From positions 1 to 64,000 of the forward strand of contig NZ_VPFD01000028.1 in assembly GCF_008014745.1 (NCBI RefSeq): 64,000 nt of DNA. The letters run 5' to 3'. The position numbers and the translations under genes were made by a program. The notes below the pieces were generated by a model. That model ran no database searches. It was given only the letters and a program-made list of their open reading frames with translations, and had not been told where the DNA came from. Positions 26,498-34,393 of the stretch are shown piece after piece (position 1 is the first letter of the stretch; each line of letters begins with the position of its first letter). The stretch is from Massilia arenae (GTDB taxonomy: Bacteria; Pseudomonadota; Gammaproteobacteria; Burkholderiales; Burkholderiaceae_D).

Positions 26498-27748
26498 ATG
26501 TCGATCGTCAGCCGAGAGGAGATCGCCGGCGCGCTGCGCCGGCGCGAATTCGTCCTGTACTACCAGCCCAAGGTATCGCTGACCAGCAACCGCATCGTCG
26601 GCGCCGAAGCCCTGGTGCGCTGGCAGCGCCCCGACGGCACACTGCTGCCGGCATCGGCCTTCATCGGCGCCATCGAGCGCGCCGGCCTGCTCAAGAGCCT
26701 GACCCGGCGGCTGCTGCCACAGCTCGTGCATGACTTGGTCGACGGCGGCCTGGCGGAACAGTTCCAGGTGTCGTTCAATGTCTGCTCCTGCGACCTCGAA
26801 AACAGCACGCTGACAAGCATGATCCTCGACGCCATCGTGCGCGGCGGGCTGCCGCCGGCGGCGCTCGAACTCGAGATCACCGAAACGCAAGCGCTGCAGG
26901 CCGCGCCCTGCGTGCTGTACAACGTGCAGGCGCTGACCGAGGCCGGGATCGGCCTGGCGATGGACGACTACGGCATCGGCTACTCGAGCATCGATACGTT
27001 GAGCCAGTGGCCATTCACGACCATCAAGCTGGACCAGGGCATCGTGGTGCGCATGCTCGACTCGCCCAAGAACGCGACCATCGTGCGTTCCTCGATCCGC
27101 CTCGGCCACGAACTCGGCCTGGAAGTGGTCGCGGAAGGCGTCGAAACGCTTGCGCAGCACGATTTTCTGGTGGAAGCCGGCTGCGGCGTGGCCCAGGGCT
27201 TCCTGATCAGCCGCGCCCTCCCCCTGGAGGGCTTCAAGGCCTTCTGCGCCGCCGCCGGCAAGTGCCGCGGCCTGCCTGTCGGCCTGGTCCACATGGCGAT
27301 CGTCGACCACGTGCAGTGGCGGCGCCAATTGGCCAGCTTCGCGATCCGGCGTGCCGCCCTGCCTCCCGATGCGCCGCTACGCCAGTCGGCCGGCCACCCG
27401 ACCCTGTGCGTCACCAAGTGCTCCCTCGGCCGCTGGTACCTGAACGAGGGCCGCTATTTCGCGGGCACGCCGACTTACCACGCGCTCGATGCGCCGCACC
27501 GCAGGCTGCACGAGATTGGCGCCCGCATCGTCGAGCGCATTCGGGCCGGCGCCGGCCAGGCCGACATCGCACCCCTGATGCGCGAGCTCAAGCAGGTGTC
27601 GCTAGTCCTGATCGGGCTGCTGGAAGACATCGAGGATGACGGCTTCGAAAGCCTGTTCACGCCGGCGGCAGCCATTCATGCCAGCAGGCCGCTAGCCGCT
27701 CCCCTAGCGCCGGCGGTAATGCCCGCGATGCTGCACGAAAGGTCGTGA
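26498..27748 (+). CDS. EAL-domain phosphodiesterase with C-terminal CZB zinc-binding domain
   Basis: A 416-residue protein. Residues 10-250 are an EAL domain with EAL at 37-39 (EALVRW), ELEITET, DDYGIGYS (variant of DDFGTGYS), KLDQ, AEGVET and GCGVAQGFLIS, so the metal- and c-di-GMP-binding residues look kept and the enzyme is probably active in c-di-GMP breakdown. Residues about 265-385 resemble a CZB domain: candidate zinc ligands are His271 (in DHVQW), Cys308 (in KCSLGRWY), His334 and His338 (in APHRRLHE). CZB domains sense zinc or, through the Cys, hypochlorous acid, and are best known on chemoreceptors and on the cyclase DgcZ. The last ~30 residues overlap the convergent cupin gene. No transmembrane helix, so cytoplasmic. 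Confidence 0.8.
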   Translation: MSIVSREEIAGALRRREFVLYYQPKVSLTSNRIVGAEALVRWQRPDGTLLPASAFIGAIERAGLLKSLTRRLLPQLVHDLVDGGLAEQFQVSFNVCSCDLENSTLTSMILDAIVRGGLPPAALELEITETQALQAAPCVLYNVQALTEAGIGLAMDDYGIGYSSIDTLSQWPFTTIKLDQGIVVRMLDSPKNATIVRSSIRLGHELGLEVVAEGVETLAQHDFLVEAGCGVAQGFLISRALPLEGFKAFCAAAGKCRGLPVGLVHMAIVDHVQWRRQLASFAIRRAALPPDAPLRQSAGHPTLCVTKCSLGRWYLNEGRYFAGTPTYHALDAPHRRLHEIGARIVERIRAGAGQADIAPLMRELKQVSLVLIGLLEDIEDDGFESLFTPAAAIHASRPLAAPLAPAVMPAMLHERS

Positions 27749-28217
27749 CGTCGGGCACCCGAACATGCCCTTGCTGCGTAATGGCAGCGTCCCACTGCAC
27801 GCCGTAGCGCGCGAACAGCGCGGCGACCGCCGCATGTTCGAAACCGCGCTGCTCCACCATCCGGTCGAGCGTGCGAAATGCATCCTCCACCGTTCCCGGC
27901 CAGAGCGCCACGCCGACCACGGCTGGCCGGTCGCCATGCTGGGCGATGCGGTGGGCGGTATCGGGCGGCACCAGCGCCGCCTGGCCCGCCCGCAGGACGG
28001 CATGCGCCCGGGCGCCGGCGCGCAAGGTCAGTTCTCCCGCCAGCGCAACCACCAGCTTGGATTCACGTGCATGCGACAAAGGGAAGTTCACTGCCCGCAG
28101 CGGCAAGGCGAAACGCAGCGCCGTTCCAGCGCCGCCGATCTGCCGCTGCGGCACGTCGATGAAAACCGGATAACCGCCCGGGTACAGCAGTAACTGGTCT
28201 GCGGCCTTGGTCATCAT
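27657..28217 (-). CDS. Cupin-domain protein
   Basis: A 186-residue protein with a cupin-like beta-barrel core: residues 40-100 include SHARESKLVVALAGELTLRAG, HAVLRAGQAALVPPDTAHRI, in the pattern of an AraC-type sugar-binding cupin, followed by a helical tail. It may belong to an AraC-like N-terminal sensor without its DNA-binding half; the C-terminal 80 residues do not show a convincing helix-turn-helix. Two possible ATG codons at 28217 and 28214, with GAGGCGAG upstream. Its 3' end overlaps the EAL gene by 92 bp on the opposite strand. Function unknown. Confidence 0.55.
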   Translation of the reverse strand: MMTKAADQLLLYPGGYPVFIDVPQRQIGGAGTALRFALPLRAVNFPLSHARESKLVVALAGELTLRAGARAHAVLRAGQAALVPPDTAHRIAQHGDRPAVVGVALWPGTVEDAFRTLDRMVEQRGFEHAAVAALFARYGVQWDAAITQQGHVRVPDVTTFRAASRALPPALGERLAACWHEWLPPA

Positions 28218-28312
28218 GATCTCGCCTCGTGGAATGGTCAGGCCATTCTAGGCGCGATCGGCGCATGCGAAAACGCCGCCGCCGTCAACGCACCATTGCG
28301 CCGCGCGGCATG

Positions 28313-30094
28313 TCAGGCCCTGGACGGTTCGGCTTCGTCCTCGGGAGCCTGCTCCGGCGCCGGCTGGGCGGGCTCCGGAGCAGGCTTCGGCTGCAGTGCA
28401 CTCAGCTGCTCCATCAGCTGCGCGAAGCGCTGCTGGCCAGGCTGCAAGCGGTCGACGTGCTCCAGCACCTGCCGGGCTTCGAGCTCGAGCTCGGGCTCGT
28501 AGCCGCGCTGCTGCATGTGCGAGATCAGTATCTGCACGGCGTTGAACAGCACCCGGACGTTGTCCGGTAACCGCTCGCACGCCTTGCGCATCCATTTGAC
28601 GGCGTCGGGCAGCTTGCCGGTCTTCCACAGCACCACTCCCTGGTTCATCAGGTCCACCGCCTCCTTGCGCGCGGTGCGGATGATGAGCGCGCCCTCGTCG
28701 GGCAGGCGCGCGCGGTCGAAGATCTTCTGCACCTCATCCTGCAGCAGCGTGTTGTCGTGGTTGTTGCGGATGACGTGGGCCAGCACCTCGTTGGGCGTAC
28801 CCTTGACGCCGACCGCGAACAGCAGGGTCGCCATCTCGATGCAGATCGCGGTGCCGGGCCGCTTGGGATCGGCCTGCAGCATCCCATCGAGCTCGTCGCC
28901 GGCGCGGCGCGCGTTGAGGTAGTCGCCGCTCTCGTGGTAGACGTGGCCTTCGGTGATCTTCGCGCGCAGCACGATGTGTTCGTGCTCGCTGCCGAACTCG
29001 CGCTGGGCCAGCAGCAGCAGCTGCAGCGCATCCTTGGTATTGCCCTTCAGGCCGCACACGCGCGCCAGGCCGAGGTAGTCGTCGGGCGCCTTGCGGATCG
29101 AGTACTCGCCGATCACCAGGCATTTGCGGAAGGCCTTCTCGGCCATCGGCACATTCCCCAGGCGCAGCGCGGCCTGGCCCAGGTGGCGCTGGCGCGGCAC
29201 CGAGTTAGGCGACAGCTTGGCCGCGCGCTCGAGCACCGCGGCCGCCTCTTCGTGCTGGCCCATGCCCTGGTAGGCGCGGGCCAGCTGGTCGTAGGCGTCG
29301 ATGTAGTGGCGGTTCTCGGCGATCACGGTCTGGAACATCTGGCGCGCCTGCTCGAAGTCGCCGTCGGCCATGCGGATCTTGCCCAGGCCCGCGCGCGCCC
29401 AGTGGTATTCGCGCTGGGCCAGCACTTGCTCGTACACTTCGCGCGCGCGCGCCGGCTGGCCGCTTCGCTCCAGCATGCGCGCCTTCATGCGCAGCAGCTC
29501 GATCACGTGCACCCGGTTGGCGGCGATCTGCTCGTCGCACAGGCGCGCCGCGCGCAGGTAATCCTTTTCGATGAAGGCCTGGTCGATCAGGCGGAAGATC
29601 TGCTTGCGGCGCCACACGCGGTTCAGGCGCGTAAGCAGCACGCCCTCGGTGATCGGTTTCACCAGATAGGCGTCCGGCTGGTGTTCGGCCGCGCCCATCA
29701 CCGATTCCACGCTCTTTTCGGCCGATACCATCACGAACACCGAGGACGGCATCAAGAGATGGCGCAGGCGCGCTTCTTCCAGCACCTGCTGGCCATTCTT
29801 GCCCTCGCCAAGGTTGTAATCGCACAGCACCACGTCGTAGCGCAGCTTGTTGAGCAAGGCCATGGCCTCGCCGCCGCTGGACGCCTGGTCGATATTCCTG
29901 GCCCCCAGGCTGCGCAGGCTCTCGCGCAGCAGCTGGCGGATGCCGACGAAGTCGTCGACGATCAGGTAGTGCTTGCTGGCCCAGTCGATCTCTTCCAGCA
30001 CCTTGGGCTTGGACACGGCCGGCGCGGCCGGCTTCGCATCTGGCTTGGCGTCCGGCTTTGCATCCGGTTTTGCAGGGGCTGCGGGCGTGTTCAT
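28313..30094 (-). CDS. REC-TPR response regulator
   Basis: A 593-residue protein. Residues 7-25 are a PDAK repeat tail (three copies of PDAK), then a receiver domain (about 40-160) with LIVDDF, phospho-acceptor Asp in LCDYNLGEG, MVSAEK and LVKPI. From about 175 on, TPR repeats fill the protein (for example YEQVLAQREYHWARAGLGKIRM and ELARAYQGMGQHEEAAAVLERA). A second acidic Pro/Ala-rich tail closes it. It overlaps by four bases the small kinase gene upstream. There is no DNA-binding domain; output is probably by protein contacts. Proteins of this REC-TPR type occur near kinases in other Oxalobacteraceae, but the role is unknown. Confidence 0.8.
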   Translation of the reverse strand: MNTPAAPAKPDAKPDAKPDAKPAAPAVSKPKVLEEIDWASKHYLIVDDFVGIRQLLRESLRSLGARNIDQASSGGEAMALLNKLRYDVVLCDYNLGEGKNGQQVLEEARLRHLLMPSSVFVMVSAEKSVESVMGAAEHQPDAYLVKPITEGVLLTRLNRVWRRKQIFRLIDQAFIEKDYLRAARLCDEQIAANRVHVIELLRMKARMLERSGQPARAREVYEQVLAQREYHWARAGLGKIRMADGDFEQARQMFQTVIAENRHYIDAYDQLARAYQGMGQHEEAAAVLERAAKLSPNSVPRQRHLGQAALRLGNVPMAEKAFRKCLVIGEYSIRKAPDDYLGLARVCGLKGNTKDALQLLLLAQREFGSEHEHIVLRAKITEGHVYHESGDYLNARRAGDELDGMLQADPKRPGTAICIEMATLLFAVGVKGTPNEVLAHVIRNNHDNTLLQDEVQKIFDRARLPDEGALIIRTARKEAVDLMNQGVVLWKTGKLPDAVKWMRKACERLPDNVRVLFNAVQILISHMQQRGYEPELELEARQVLEHVDRLQPGQQRFAQLMEQLSALQPKPAPEPAQPAPEQAPEDEAEPSRA

Positions 30095-30792
30095 GGCAGG
30101 GTCAGGATGAAGCAGCCACCGCCAAGCGGGCCGCCGTTTTCGAGCCGCACCGCGCCGGACCGCTCGCGGTGGCGGTGCATGCGCGCCACCTCGCCCGAGA
30201 AGTACAGGCCCAGGCCGGCGCTATTGGTCAAAAAATTGACGCCGCTGTCGCCGCTGCCCGGCGTACCGGCCGCCAGCAGCGCGGGCGGAAAGCCGGCGCC
30301 GTTGTCTTCGACCCGTATCTCGAGATCGCCATTGCGCGAGCGCGCCGACAGGCGAATGCGGTCGCGCGTGTAGTGCAGCGCGTTGTTGACGGCGTGCGAC
30401 ACCACGCCCACGATCAGGTCTTCGTCGACGTGGGCGATCAGTTCGGGATCGACGTCCAGTTCCAGGACCACGCCGCGCGACTCGAGCAGCACGCGCTCGA
30501 GCGCCACCACCTGCTCGACCAGCTGGCCTACTTCGATCGGCTGGACGTCGAACGGATAGCCGGGCTTGCCGACCTGCTTGTACAGCGCCAGCAGCTGCAT
30601 CAGGTTGTCGTTCAGGCGGCGCGTCTGGTACAGCATCTGCGCCATCTGGGCGTATGCCTTCTCGGTCTCGGGCGAGGCGCCGTCGAGCAGGCGTTCGAGC
30701 GTGCCGGACAGGACGCTGATCGAGTTCTTCATGTCGTGCGCAGTGGACGCCAGGAACAGGAACAGCTCGGGCGAGTGGTGTGAATCTTCCAT
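30091..30792 (-). CDS. Small soluble histidine kinase
   Basis: A 233-residue kinase without a sensor or membrane domain. The H box (STAHDMKNSISVLSG) places the candidate phospho-His at residue 19. The ATP-binding part has N (VNNALHYT), VEDNGAGFPPALL and a G2-like GLGLYFSGEVARMH; the long PGSGDSG insertion in the ATP lid is notable. The ATG at 30792 was chosen because conserved sequence begins there. Translation is coupled to the REC-TPR gene, which is its likely partner. The signal must come through another protein. Confidence 0.8.
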   Translation of the reverse strand: MEDSHHSPELFLFLASTAHDMKNSISVLSGTLERLLDGASPETEKAYAQMAQMLYQTRRLNDNLMQLLALYKQVGKPGYPFDVQPIEVGQLVEQVVALERVLLESRGVVLELDVDPELIAHVDEDLIVGVVSHAVNNALHYTRDRIRLSARSRNGDLEIRVEDNGAGFPPALLAAGTPGSGDSGVNFLTNSAGLGLYFSGEVARMHRHRERSGAVRLENGGPLGGGCFILTLP

Positions 30793-30904
30793 CCGGACAG
30801 GCCCTTTCGGCCAAAAAGTTGCTACCAGTAAATTATACCCGCAGGCATTCCAGAGTTTGGCCGCACACGCCGATTCCGCGCGCACGTTTGCGGCGGCGCA
30901 ACGG

Positions 30905-32614
30905 TCAGGGGCTGATATCCGTGGCGTTTGGCGCAGTTTCAGGGCTATGGCGGCTGTTGCGCCGTGCCCGCAGCACGAAACGGGCGGGATCGAGCGCATC
31001 GACCAGGGCCATCTCAAGCGGCAATGGCTCGCCTTCCAGCTGGGCGGCCAGCAGCTCGGCCGCCAGCGGCGCCCAGATCAGGCCGCGCGAGGCATAGCCC
31101 AGCAAGCCGTAAAGGCCCGGATGGCGCGGCACGTCGCGTAACCTTTCGGTGGCGCCAACGGCGGCGAAGTCCGGCAGGCGGCCGACCAGCGGCAGGCGGT
31201 CCGGCGCCACGCAGCGAAACCCCACCCTGCCCGCCAGCGGCGCGCCCTCGGCGGCCTGCGGATCGGACACCAGGCCGCGCAGCCGCGCCACGTTCTCTTC
31301 CTGACTGGCGGCGCGCAGTTGCGGATCGTCGTCCAGGTCATAGGTCGCGCCGGCGCAGGTGACGCCATGGGCGGACGGCGTCAGGTAGGCTTCGCGGCAC
31401 AGCACCAGCGGCAGTTGCGGCGCGTGTTCGGGCGCCAGGTGCGTTACCTGCCCGCGCAGCGCCTGCAGCGGCAACTCACGGGTCTGCACCATCTTGCGCG
31501 CGCCGGCGCCGCTGGCCAGCACCACGGTCGGCGCCTGGCCGATGACACTGCCATCGCCGCTGCGCGCCTGCCATTCGTCGTCGCCCCGCTCCAGTTGCAC
31601 ATCGCCTGCGCCGAAGCGCCGCGTCAACAGGTCGCCGCAAGACGCCAGTAGCGCTTCGCACACGCTGCCCGGCCGCGCCCAGCCGCCTTGCGGGAACAGC
31701 CAGCCGCCATCCGGTGCGGGCAGGCCGAGCAGCGCTTCGGCCTCCATGGGTTCGAGCCAGCGGGCGAAATCGGGCGGCAGCTTGCCGTCGCCGGCGATCG
31801 CGCGCGACACGGCCGCATGGCCGGCATCGCGCGCCAGCTGCAGCACGCCGCACCCGGCGCCGTCGAAGGCGCGGCCAACGCCGCCCAGTTGCTCCCACAG
31901 GCGCAGCGCGTACAGGTAGGCGGCGCGCGTCAGGCGGGTCGGGATATTGTCGTCGCGCGAGAGCAGCGGCATGAAGATGCCGGCCAGATTGCCCGACGCC
32001 TCCATCGCCACTTGCGGATGACGTTCGATCAGCGTGACCTGCCAGCCGCGCGCGCACAGCCGCGCGGCCGCGGCGCAGCCGGCCACGCCGCCGCCCAGCA
32101 CCAGCGCGCGCCGGTCCGGTTCTGGCGTCGACGGCAGGCGCGGCTTGCGGGTCGAGAAGGTCGCATCGTCGCCATCGAAGGCGAATCCCTGGGCGCTCAG
32201 GGCCGCGCGCTGTTCGCTATCGAGGCCATGCGACTCCAGCCGTGCGCCGAGCGCCGCCAGGCGCGCCAGCGGACGGACGAAGGCCGTGCCCTGCGCGCCG
32301 TGCAGGCGGATGAAATCGGGGTGCGCATTCAGTTCGGCCAGCGCGGTCTCGAGCGACGCGGATACCAGGTCGAGCGTGACGTTATTGTCGTCCTGCGGGA
32401 CGCGGTGAAAGCCCGGCTGCAAGCTGCCGGTGAGCGCCACCACGTGCAGGTGCGCGGGCCGCTGCGGGTCGGCATACCAGGCCGCGACCAGGGAAGCAAA
32501 GCGGCTGCCGTCGCCATGCTCGCTGTCGAAGACGGTGTAGCGCGCGCGGCCGCGCCAGTGGTCCTGCACATGCATGTCAGCGGCGCTTGCTGCGGCAGTG
32601 GCACTCGCGGTCAT
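30905..32614 (-). CDS. mnmC: MnmC-like tRNA modification enzyme with degenerate methyltransferase half
   Basis: About 570 residues (556 if starting at the ATG at 32575; the ATG at 32614 has GGTGGA upstream). The C-terminal part has an FAD-binding LVLGGGVAGCAAAARL motif, a following acidic residue (LIERH) and the MnmC oxidoreductase pattern (MEASGNLAGIFMPLLSRDDN and LYGLLGYASRGLIWAPL). This half oxidises cmnm5s2U34 to nm5s2U34 in tRNA. The N-terminal part aligns with the MnmC methyltransferase domain (WRGRARYTVFDSEHGDGSRF..AWYADPQRPAHLHVV), but GFGTGLNF is replaced and the catalytic LDGF becomes LHGA; it is also shortened by some 80 residues. It overlaps tag and ends a soxR operon. Confidence 0.75.
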   Translation of the reverse strand: MTASATAAASAADMHVQDHWRGRARYTVFDSEHGDGSRFASLVAAWYADPQRPAHLHVVALTGSLQPGFHRVPQDDNNVTLDLVSASLETALAELNAHPDFIRLHGAQGTAFVRPLARLAALGARLESHGLDSEQRAALSAQGFAFDGDDATFSTRKPRLPSTPEPDRRALVLGGGVAGCAAAARLCARGWQVTLIERHPQVAMEASGNLAGIFMPLLSRDDNIPTRLTRAAYLYALRLWEQLGGVGRAFDGAGCGVLQLARDAGHAAVSRAIAGDGKLPPDFARWLEPMEAEALLGLPAPDGGWLFPQGGWARPGSVCEALLASCGDLLTRRFGAGDVQLERGDDEWQARSGDGSVIGQAPTVVLASGAGARKMVQTRELPLQALRGQVTHLAPEHAPQLPLVLCREAYLTPSAHGVTCAGATYDLDDDPQLRAASQEENVARLRGLVSDPQAAEGAPLAGRVGFRCVAPDRLPLVGRLPDFAAVGATERLRDVPRHPGLYGLLGYASRGLIWAPLAAELLAAQLEGEPLPLEMALVDALDPARFVLRARRNSRHSPETAPNATDISP

Positions 32615-33143
32615 GATCGTCCACCAGGCCGATGCCCTGCATATACGCATAGACGATGGTCGAGCCGACGAACTTGAAGCCGCGCTTGGCGAGATCCTTC
32701 GAGATGCGGTCGGACAGCTCGGTGCGCGCCGGGCGGGCGCGATCCGGCCAGTCGTTGACGATCGGCTTGCCGTCGACGAAAGCCCACAGATAGTCGTCGA
32801 GCGTCAGGCCCTGTTCGCGCAGCGCGAGGTAGGCCCTGGCGTTAGTGATCGCGGCGGCGACCTTCAGCCGGTTGCGCACGATGCCGGGGTTGAGCAGCAA
32901 CTCGGCCTTCTTGTCGTCATCGTAGGCGGCGATCTTTTCCGCATCCCAGCCGTCGAAGGCGGCGCGGTAGGTGTCGCGCTTGTTCAGGATGGTTTCCCAC
33001 GACAGGCCGGCCTGCGCGCCTTCGAGGTTGAGCATCTCGAACAGCGTGTTCTCGTCGTGGCAGGGCACGCCCCACTCGTTGTCGTGGTAGGCGATGTAGC
33101 GCGGATTGGCCATATTGGCCCAGGAGCAGCGCTTGACCGTCAT
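32577..33143 (-). CDS. tag: DNA-3-methyladenine glycosylase I (Tag)
   Basis: A 188-residue base-excision repair enzyme that removes 3-methyladenine. Zinc ligands are Cys in KRCSWA at the N-terminus, His in AYHDNEWG and the C-terminal DRECHCR pair. The conserved NEWGVP, LEGAQAGLSWETIL and KLxxGFKFVGSTIVYAYMQ-type (here DLAKRGFKFVGSTIVYAYMQ) segments are all present. It overlaps the preceding small gene by four bases and mnmC by about 38. Its place in a soxR operon suggests co-expression under redox stress. Confidence 0.92.
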   Translation of the reverse strand: MTVKRCSWANMANPRYIAYHDNEWGVPCHDENTLFEMLNLEGAQAGLSWETILNKRDTYRAAFDGWDAEKIAAYDDDKKAELLLNPGIVRNRLKVAAAITNARAYLALREQGLTLDDYLWAFVDGKPIVNDWPDRARPARTELSDRISKDLAKRGFKFVGSTIVYAYMQGIGLVDDHDRECHCRSKRR

Positions 33144-33403
33144 CGCGGCGCTCCCTGTTGTGCGCCGCGCAGGCTGGCCAGGACGTCGTCGGTGCGGCCG
33201 TCCGCGACCAGCTCGGCTGGCGTGCGGTCGTCCAGCGCCGGCTGGGGCGCCTTCATCCAGGCATCGGCGGCATCGTCATTCCCGAGCACCTTGCGCGCCT
33301 CGTGCATGACGGCGTAATAGGCCTGCGCCTTGCGCGAATGGCCGTCGAAGCGCGCCTGGAGCGCGGCGATGGAGTCGGGAGAGAGGCGTTCAGGATCGGT
33401 CAT
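33140..33403 (-). CDS. Small protein with ParS/MbcA-like antitoxin domain
   Basis: An 87-residue protein. The C-terminal half ([20 protein letters not shown] then [11 protein letters not shown]) matches the toxin-binding domain of Xre/MbcA/ParS antitoxins (DUF2384; usual form W...P.PALDGRTP...L). The N-terminal half is short and helical, without a full DNA-binding domain. No RES-type toxin gene lies next to it: the neighbours are soxR (4-bp overlap) and tag (4-bp overlap). It may be a stand-alone protein of this fold. Function unknown. Confidence 0.65.
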   Translation of the reverse strand: MTDPERLSPDSIAALQARFDGHSRKAQAYYAVMHEARKVLGNDDAADAWMKAPQPALDDRTPAELVADGRTDDVLASLRGAQQGAPR

Positions 33404-33900
33404 GGCGTTGGCTTGCTGATGAAGACCTCATCATACCCCGCCTCGGCCGGGCGATCGAGGAACGCCGCGCCGGCACTGTCCTCGCCAAGCTTGTCGGCCG
33501 GGTTGCGCAGCGGGCAATCGGCGAGGGAAAGGCAGCCGCAGCCGATACAGGTATCGAGTTCGTCGCGCAGCCGCTGCAGGCGCGCGATGCGCTCGTCGAG
33601 TTCCGCGCGCCAGCCGGCGCCAAGCACCCGCCACTCGTTTGCGCTGATCGTGCGCCCTTCCGGCAGCCCGGCCAGGTTTTCCCGGATCGTCTCGAGCGGG
33701 ATCCCGGTGCGCTGCGCCACCTTGATGATGGCGATATGGCGCAGCACCTCGCGCGCATACCGGCGCTGGTTGCCGTCGGTGCGCCAGCCCTTGATCAGGC
33801 CTTTCGATTCATAGAAATGGATGGTGGAGACCGCCACACCGCTGCGGCGCGCCACCTCGCCCACCGTGAGGGCTTTCTTGTCGGGATCGATCGTCGTCAT
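33400..33900 (-). CDS. soxR: Redox-sensitive MerR-family activator SoxR
   Basis: A 166-residue MerR protein. Winged helix-turn-helix at residues about 10-80 ([26 protein letters not shown]). The [2Fe-2S] cluster motif C-x2-C-x-C-x5-C ([12 protein letters not shown]) near residues 118-129 identifies SoxR. Oxidised cluster activates promoters with a 19-bp spacer. A SoxR box lies directly upstream. Start ATG at 33900 gives the usual family N-terminus. Unlike E. coli, no soxS is adjacent; many non-enteric bacteria use SoxR directly to answer redox-active drugs. Confidence 0.95.
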   Translation of the reverse strand: MTTIDPDKKALTVGEVARRSGVAVSTIHFYESKGLIKGWRTDGNQRRYAREVLRHIAIIKVAQRTGIPLETIRENLAGLPEGRTISANEWRVLGAGWRAELDERIARLQRLRDELDTCIGCGCLSLADCPLRNPADKLGEDSAGAAFLDRPAEAGYDEVFISKPTP

Positions 33901-33905
33901 TGCGC

Positions 33906-33936
33906 TTGACCTCAAGTTAAGTTGAGATTTTATACT
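33906..33936 (+). promoter_or_regulatory. SoxR-dependent promoter with SoxR box
   Basis: TTGACC (33906-33911), a 19-bp spacer and TATACT (33931-33936). The over-long spacer is the hallmark of SoxR/MerR promoters. Inside it, CCTCAAGTTAAGTTGAGA (33910-33927) matches the SoxR box consensus CCTCAAGTTAACTTGAGG except at two positions. It reads toward the ABM-like gene, and the same region gives the soxR promoter on the other strand. Confidence 0.85.
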
Positions 33937-33969
33937 TTTTCTCGATCCCCTCACAAGCCAGGAAAAAGT

Positions 33970-34380
33970 ATGAGCACGCAGGTCGACGACATACTCACGA
34001 GCCGGACGTCATCCACTCGCGATCGGAAGGATTCGGCCGCGCGCCGACAGGATGTCATGCACGCGATTTACTTTAGATGGAAAGTGGCTTCTGGTCATGA
34101 GCGAGAGTTCGAGCAAGCCTGGCTGGAACTTACCGAACTTGTACGCGATGAGCGTGGCGGTCTTGGGTCGCGTTTGCATCGGTGCACCGACGGCCACTAT
34201 TTTGCGTATGCCCAATGGCCGTCCGAACTCGTCTGGGCTGCACAAGCCGAGCCGACTGCACGCATGGTCGAGCTGCGAAACCGGATGCGTGAATTCGCTG
34301 AGCTTGTGGATGGGCCACTTCGGGGTGACGTCGTTGCCGACCGCCTGATATCGGTAGCTCCCGACTTAAATCACCCTTAG
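33970..34380 (+). CDS. ABM-fold (antibiotic monooxygenase-like) protein, SoxR target
   Basis: A 136-residue protein. From about residue 30 it has a dimeric alpha/beta barrel pattern ([20 protein letters not shown] ... YFAYAQWPS) of the antibiotic biosynthesis monooxygenase / quinol monooxygenase superfamily. The start at 33970 follows AGGA; an ATG at 34057 (MHAIYF) would remove the odd N-terminal tail and fits the domain better. Its DNA is visibly lower in GC than its neighbours, suggesting transfer. Preceded by the SoxR promoter, so it is the probable main SoxR-activated gene; a role in handling redox-active small molecules is inferred. Confidence 0.6.
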   Translation: MSTQVDDILTSRTSSTRDRKDSAARRQDVMHAIYFRWKVASGHEREFEQAWLELTELVRDERGGLGSRLHRCTDGHYFAYAQWPSELVWAAQAEPTARMVELRNRMREFAELVDGPLRGDVVADRLISVAPDLNHP

Positions 34381-34393
34381 TGTCTTTCCCAGC

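Noticed and set aside
33140-33403. Complete toxin-antitoxin pair
   Set aside because: No toxin gene lies next to it; neighbours are soxR and tag.
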